Source: Novosphingobium sp.
Lineage (GTDB): Bacteria > Pseudomonadota > Alphaproteobacteria > Sphingomonadales > Sphingomonadaceae
Length of the DNA stretch: 6,618 nt
Direction of reading: 5' to 3'
Assembly: GCA_030830245.1 (NCBI GenBank)
Contig: JAURNJ010000040.1
Location: forward strand, 1-6,618
Shown: piece after piece, positions 5,485 to 6,618 of the stretch
Numbering within the stretch: the first letter of the stretch is position 1
Layout of the letters: every line of letters begins with the position of its first letter
The notes under the pieces: generated by a model
What the model was told of the DNA's origin: nothing
Seen by the model: only the letters and a program-made list of their open reading frames with translations
The model's database searches: none
Translations under genes and position numbers: made by a program

Positions 5485-6618
5485 TCAGGCCTCGTTGCTG
5501 TAAACCACGACCCCGCCGTAATGCGGGGTCGAGTGGCAAGCGAGGCCAGTGCTGACATTGTCGCGCTGGCGCTCACCGGCGCGTCCCGATAGCTGGAGAT
5601 AGCATTCGAGCATTTGCGGCACGCCGTGCATCCGGCCATTTCCGATGGCTCCTCCCCCCGACATTACCGGCAGGGTTCCGAGCTTGTCGCTATCGATGCC
5701 GCCCGACTGGACAAGCTCGTGCGCCTCTCCCGGCTTGCAGAATCCCAGCGCTTCCAGCCAGAAATAGACGAAGGGCGAAAAGCCGTCGTAAAGCTGCGGT
5801 AGCTGGATTTCCTCGGCGGTAAAGCCGCTGCTCTGCCACAACCGCCGCGAAAGCCCCTCGCCCGCTTCCATCATGTCGTCGAAGGTCCAGTGCAGCATGG
5901 CCCGGTTCTTTGTCGGATAGCCGCTGGCATAGCCCGAGACATAGACCGGACGATGCGGCAGGTCCTTCGCCCGCTCGGCGCTGGTGAGCACGAAGCAGGC
6001 GACGCCTTCGACCGGCATGTCCGCATCGAACCGACAGAGGGGATCGAAGATCGTCTCCTCGGCGAGATAGTCCTCGACGCTCAGAGGCTTGCCATGCCAC
6101 GCCGACCAGGGAATGCGCGCGCCGTTCTTGCGGGCTTCTGAAACGAGATGCGCCATGGCCTCGCGGGTCGCGCCGTAGCGCTGGCAATATTCGTTATAGG
6201 CCAAGGCTATCGCGGGCATCGCGCCGAAGAAGCCTATTGGCGCAGTCCATTGCATCGGCCCGGCAGCGCGGGTCATAGAGCTGTCGTTGTATTTGCCTTT
6301 GGGCAGGTGCAGCGCGCGATGGAACAGCACATAGTCGCAGGCCCCGCTGGCAAGGGCATTTACCGCCAGGGTCAGTGAGCCGGTAAGCTGGCCGATCCCC
6401 TGAAACCCCACGACATAGCCCGGATCCAGGCCAAGATGCTGGGCCAGCCAGTTGGAGGTGACGCAAGTGATCCCGTCCTGGACGGCATGATCGCCGGTCG
6501 TCGGCAACAGCGCGGAGGAGACGAAACCATCGACCTGCTCTGGACGCAGGCCTGCATCGCGTATCGCTGCCCGCGCCGTATCCAGCGCCGTGAGCCCCAG
6601 CGGACGTTCGGGATGGCG
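5485..6618 (-). CDS. Thiolase-fold protein (lipid-transfer protein / SCP2-thiolase family), 5' end outside window
   Basis: 377 C-terminal residues of a thiolase-superfamily protein are present; the reading frame stays open to the right edge, so the start lies beyond 6618. Numbered from the first codon in the window, residues 8-33 form the N-terminal thiolase helix and strand (LTALDTARAAIRDAGL, then VDGFV). Residues 70-90 align with the nucleophile region but read GFQGIGQLTGS, with Ile75 where the Cys should be. LYDGFSP (276-282) matches the SCP2-type xDxF segment. GGGAIGNGRMHG (321-332) replaces the GGALALGHPxG motif, with Arg at the catalytic His position. C361 and HYGGVVVY end the protein. 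Canonical thiolysis is therefore unlikely; members of this group such as the steroid aldolase Ltp2 cleave C-C bonds with a DUF35 partner. The stop is 2 bp from that of the oxygenase. Confidence 0.88.
   Translation of the reverse strand, partial: RHPERPLGLTALDTARAAIRDAGLRPEQVDGFVSSALLPTTGDHAVQDGITCVTSNWLAQHLGLDPGYVVGFQGIGQLTGSLTLAVNALASGACDYVLFHRALHLPKGKYNDSSMTRAAGPMQWTAPIGFFGAMPAIALAYNEYCQRYGATREAMAHLVSEARKNGARIPWSAWHGKPLSVEDYLAEETIFDPLCRFDADMPVEGVACFVLTSAERAKDLPHRPVYVSGYASGYPTKNRAMLHWTFDDMMEAGEGLSRRLWQSSGFTAEEIQLPQLYDGFSPFVYFWLEALGFCKPGEAHELVQSGGIDSDKLGTLPVMSGGGAIGNGRMHGVPQMLECYLQLSGRAGERQRDNVSTGLACHSTPHYGGVVVYSNEA
5505..5536. other. Strong hairpin at the oxygenase/thiolase convergent junction
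   Basis: GACCCCGC (5509-5516) and GCGGGGTC (5523-5530) form a perfect 8-bp stem with a 6-nt loop. CCAC/GTGG (5505-5508 with 5533-5536) extend it by 4 bp across a 2-nt bulge. It lies 22 nt past the oxygenase stop and inside the thiolase C-terminal coding sequence. Without a U-tract on either strand it is not a classical terminator, but it is the only structure available to end oxygenase transcription here. It may instead be a by-product of the encoded conserved C-terminus. Confidence 0.4.

Noticed and set aside
6372..6507. TTG at 6507 as the start of the thiolase-like gene
   Set aside because: The frame upstream to the window edge encodes conserved thiolase N-terminal sequence (LTALDTARAAIRDAGL, then VDGFV), so the gene is cut by the window edge and does not start at 6507.

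Overview
The window is GC-rich (about 60-65% by eye). Its protein set is typical of aerobic alphaproteobacterial degraders of aromatic or terpenoid/steroid-like compounds. Family assortment and codon use suggest a sphingomonad (Novosphingobium/Sphingobium-like). That placement is inference; there is no rRNA or other phylogenetic marker here.

Layout. A divergent control region (3969-4123) splits two transcription units. Leftward (minus strand) runs a tight operon of four genes: amidohydrolase A (3968-2769), amidohydrolase B (2709-1870), a crotonase-fold enoyl-CoA hydratase/isomerase (1873-1079) and an acyl-CoA ligase (from 1075, running off the left edge). Rightward is a single gene for the large (alpha) subunit of a Rieske non-heme iron ring-hydroxylating oxygenase (4124-5482). 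Facing it tail to tail, with only 2 bp between stop codons, is the 3' part of a minus-strand thiolase-fold 'lipid-transfer protein' gene (5485-6618), which enters from the right edge. No RNA gene, insertion sequence, CRISPR array or integrase is visible, and no gene-free stretch exceeds about 155 bp.

How the genes may work together. The set resembles a CoA-dependent ring-degradation module: the ligase activates a carboxylic acid to its CoA thioester, the Rieske oxygenase inserts oxygen, the crotonase isomerises or hydrates a CoA-bound intermediate, the amidohydrolases carry out C-C hydrolysis, decarboxylation or lactone/amide hydrolysis, and the thiolase-fold protein makes or breaks a C-C bond next to the thioester. 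Substrate and reaction order cannot be read from the sequence. No ferredoxin, reductase, oxygenase beta subunit, regulator or transporter lies in the window.

Most interesting points. (1) Several enzymes depart from textbook active sites. The thiolase-like protein lacks the nucleophilic Cys and the HP-motif His. The crotonase lacks both hydratase glutamates but has an Asp where PaaG-type isomerases have theirs. The two adjacent amidohydrolases have lost different, partly complementary metal/catalytic residues. (2) The divergent promoters appear to share one -35 element, TTGTCAA, next to a 13-bp operator-like palindrome and a hairpin at the predicted start of the leftward mRNA. (3) The crotonase and ligase genes lie in the same reading frame, separated by a single TAG.
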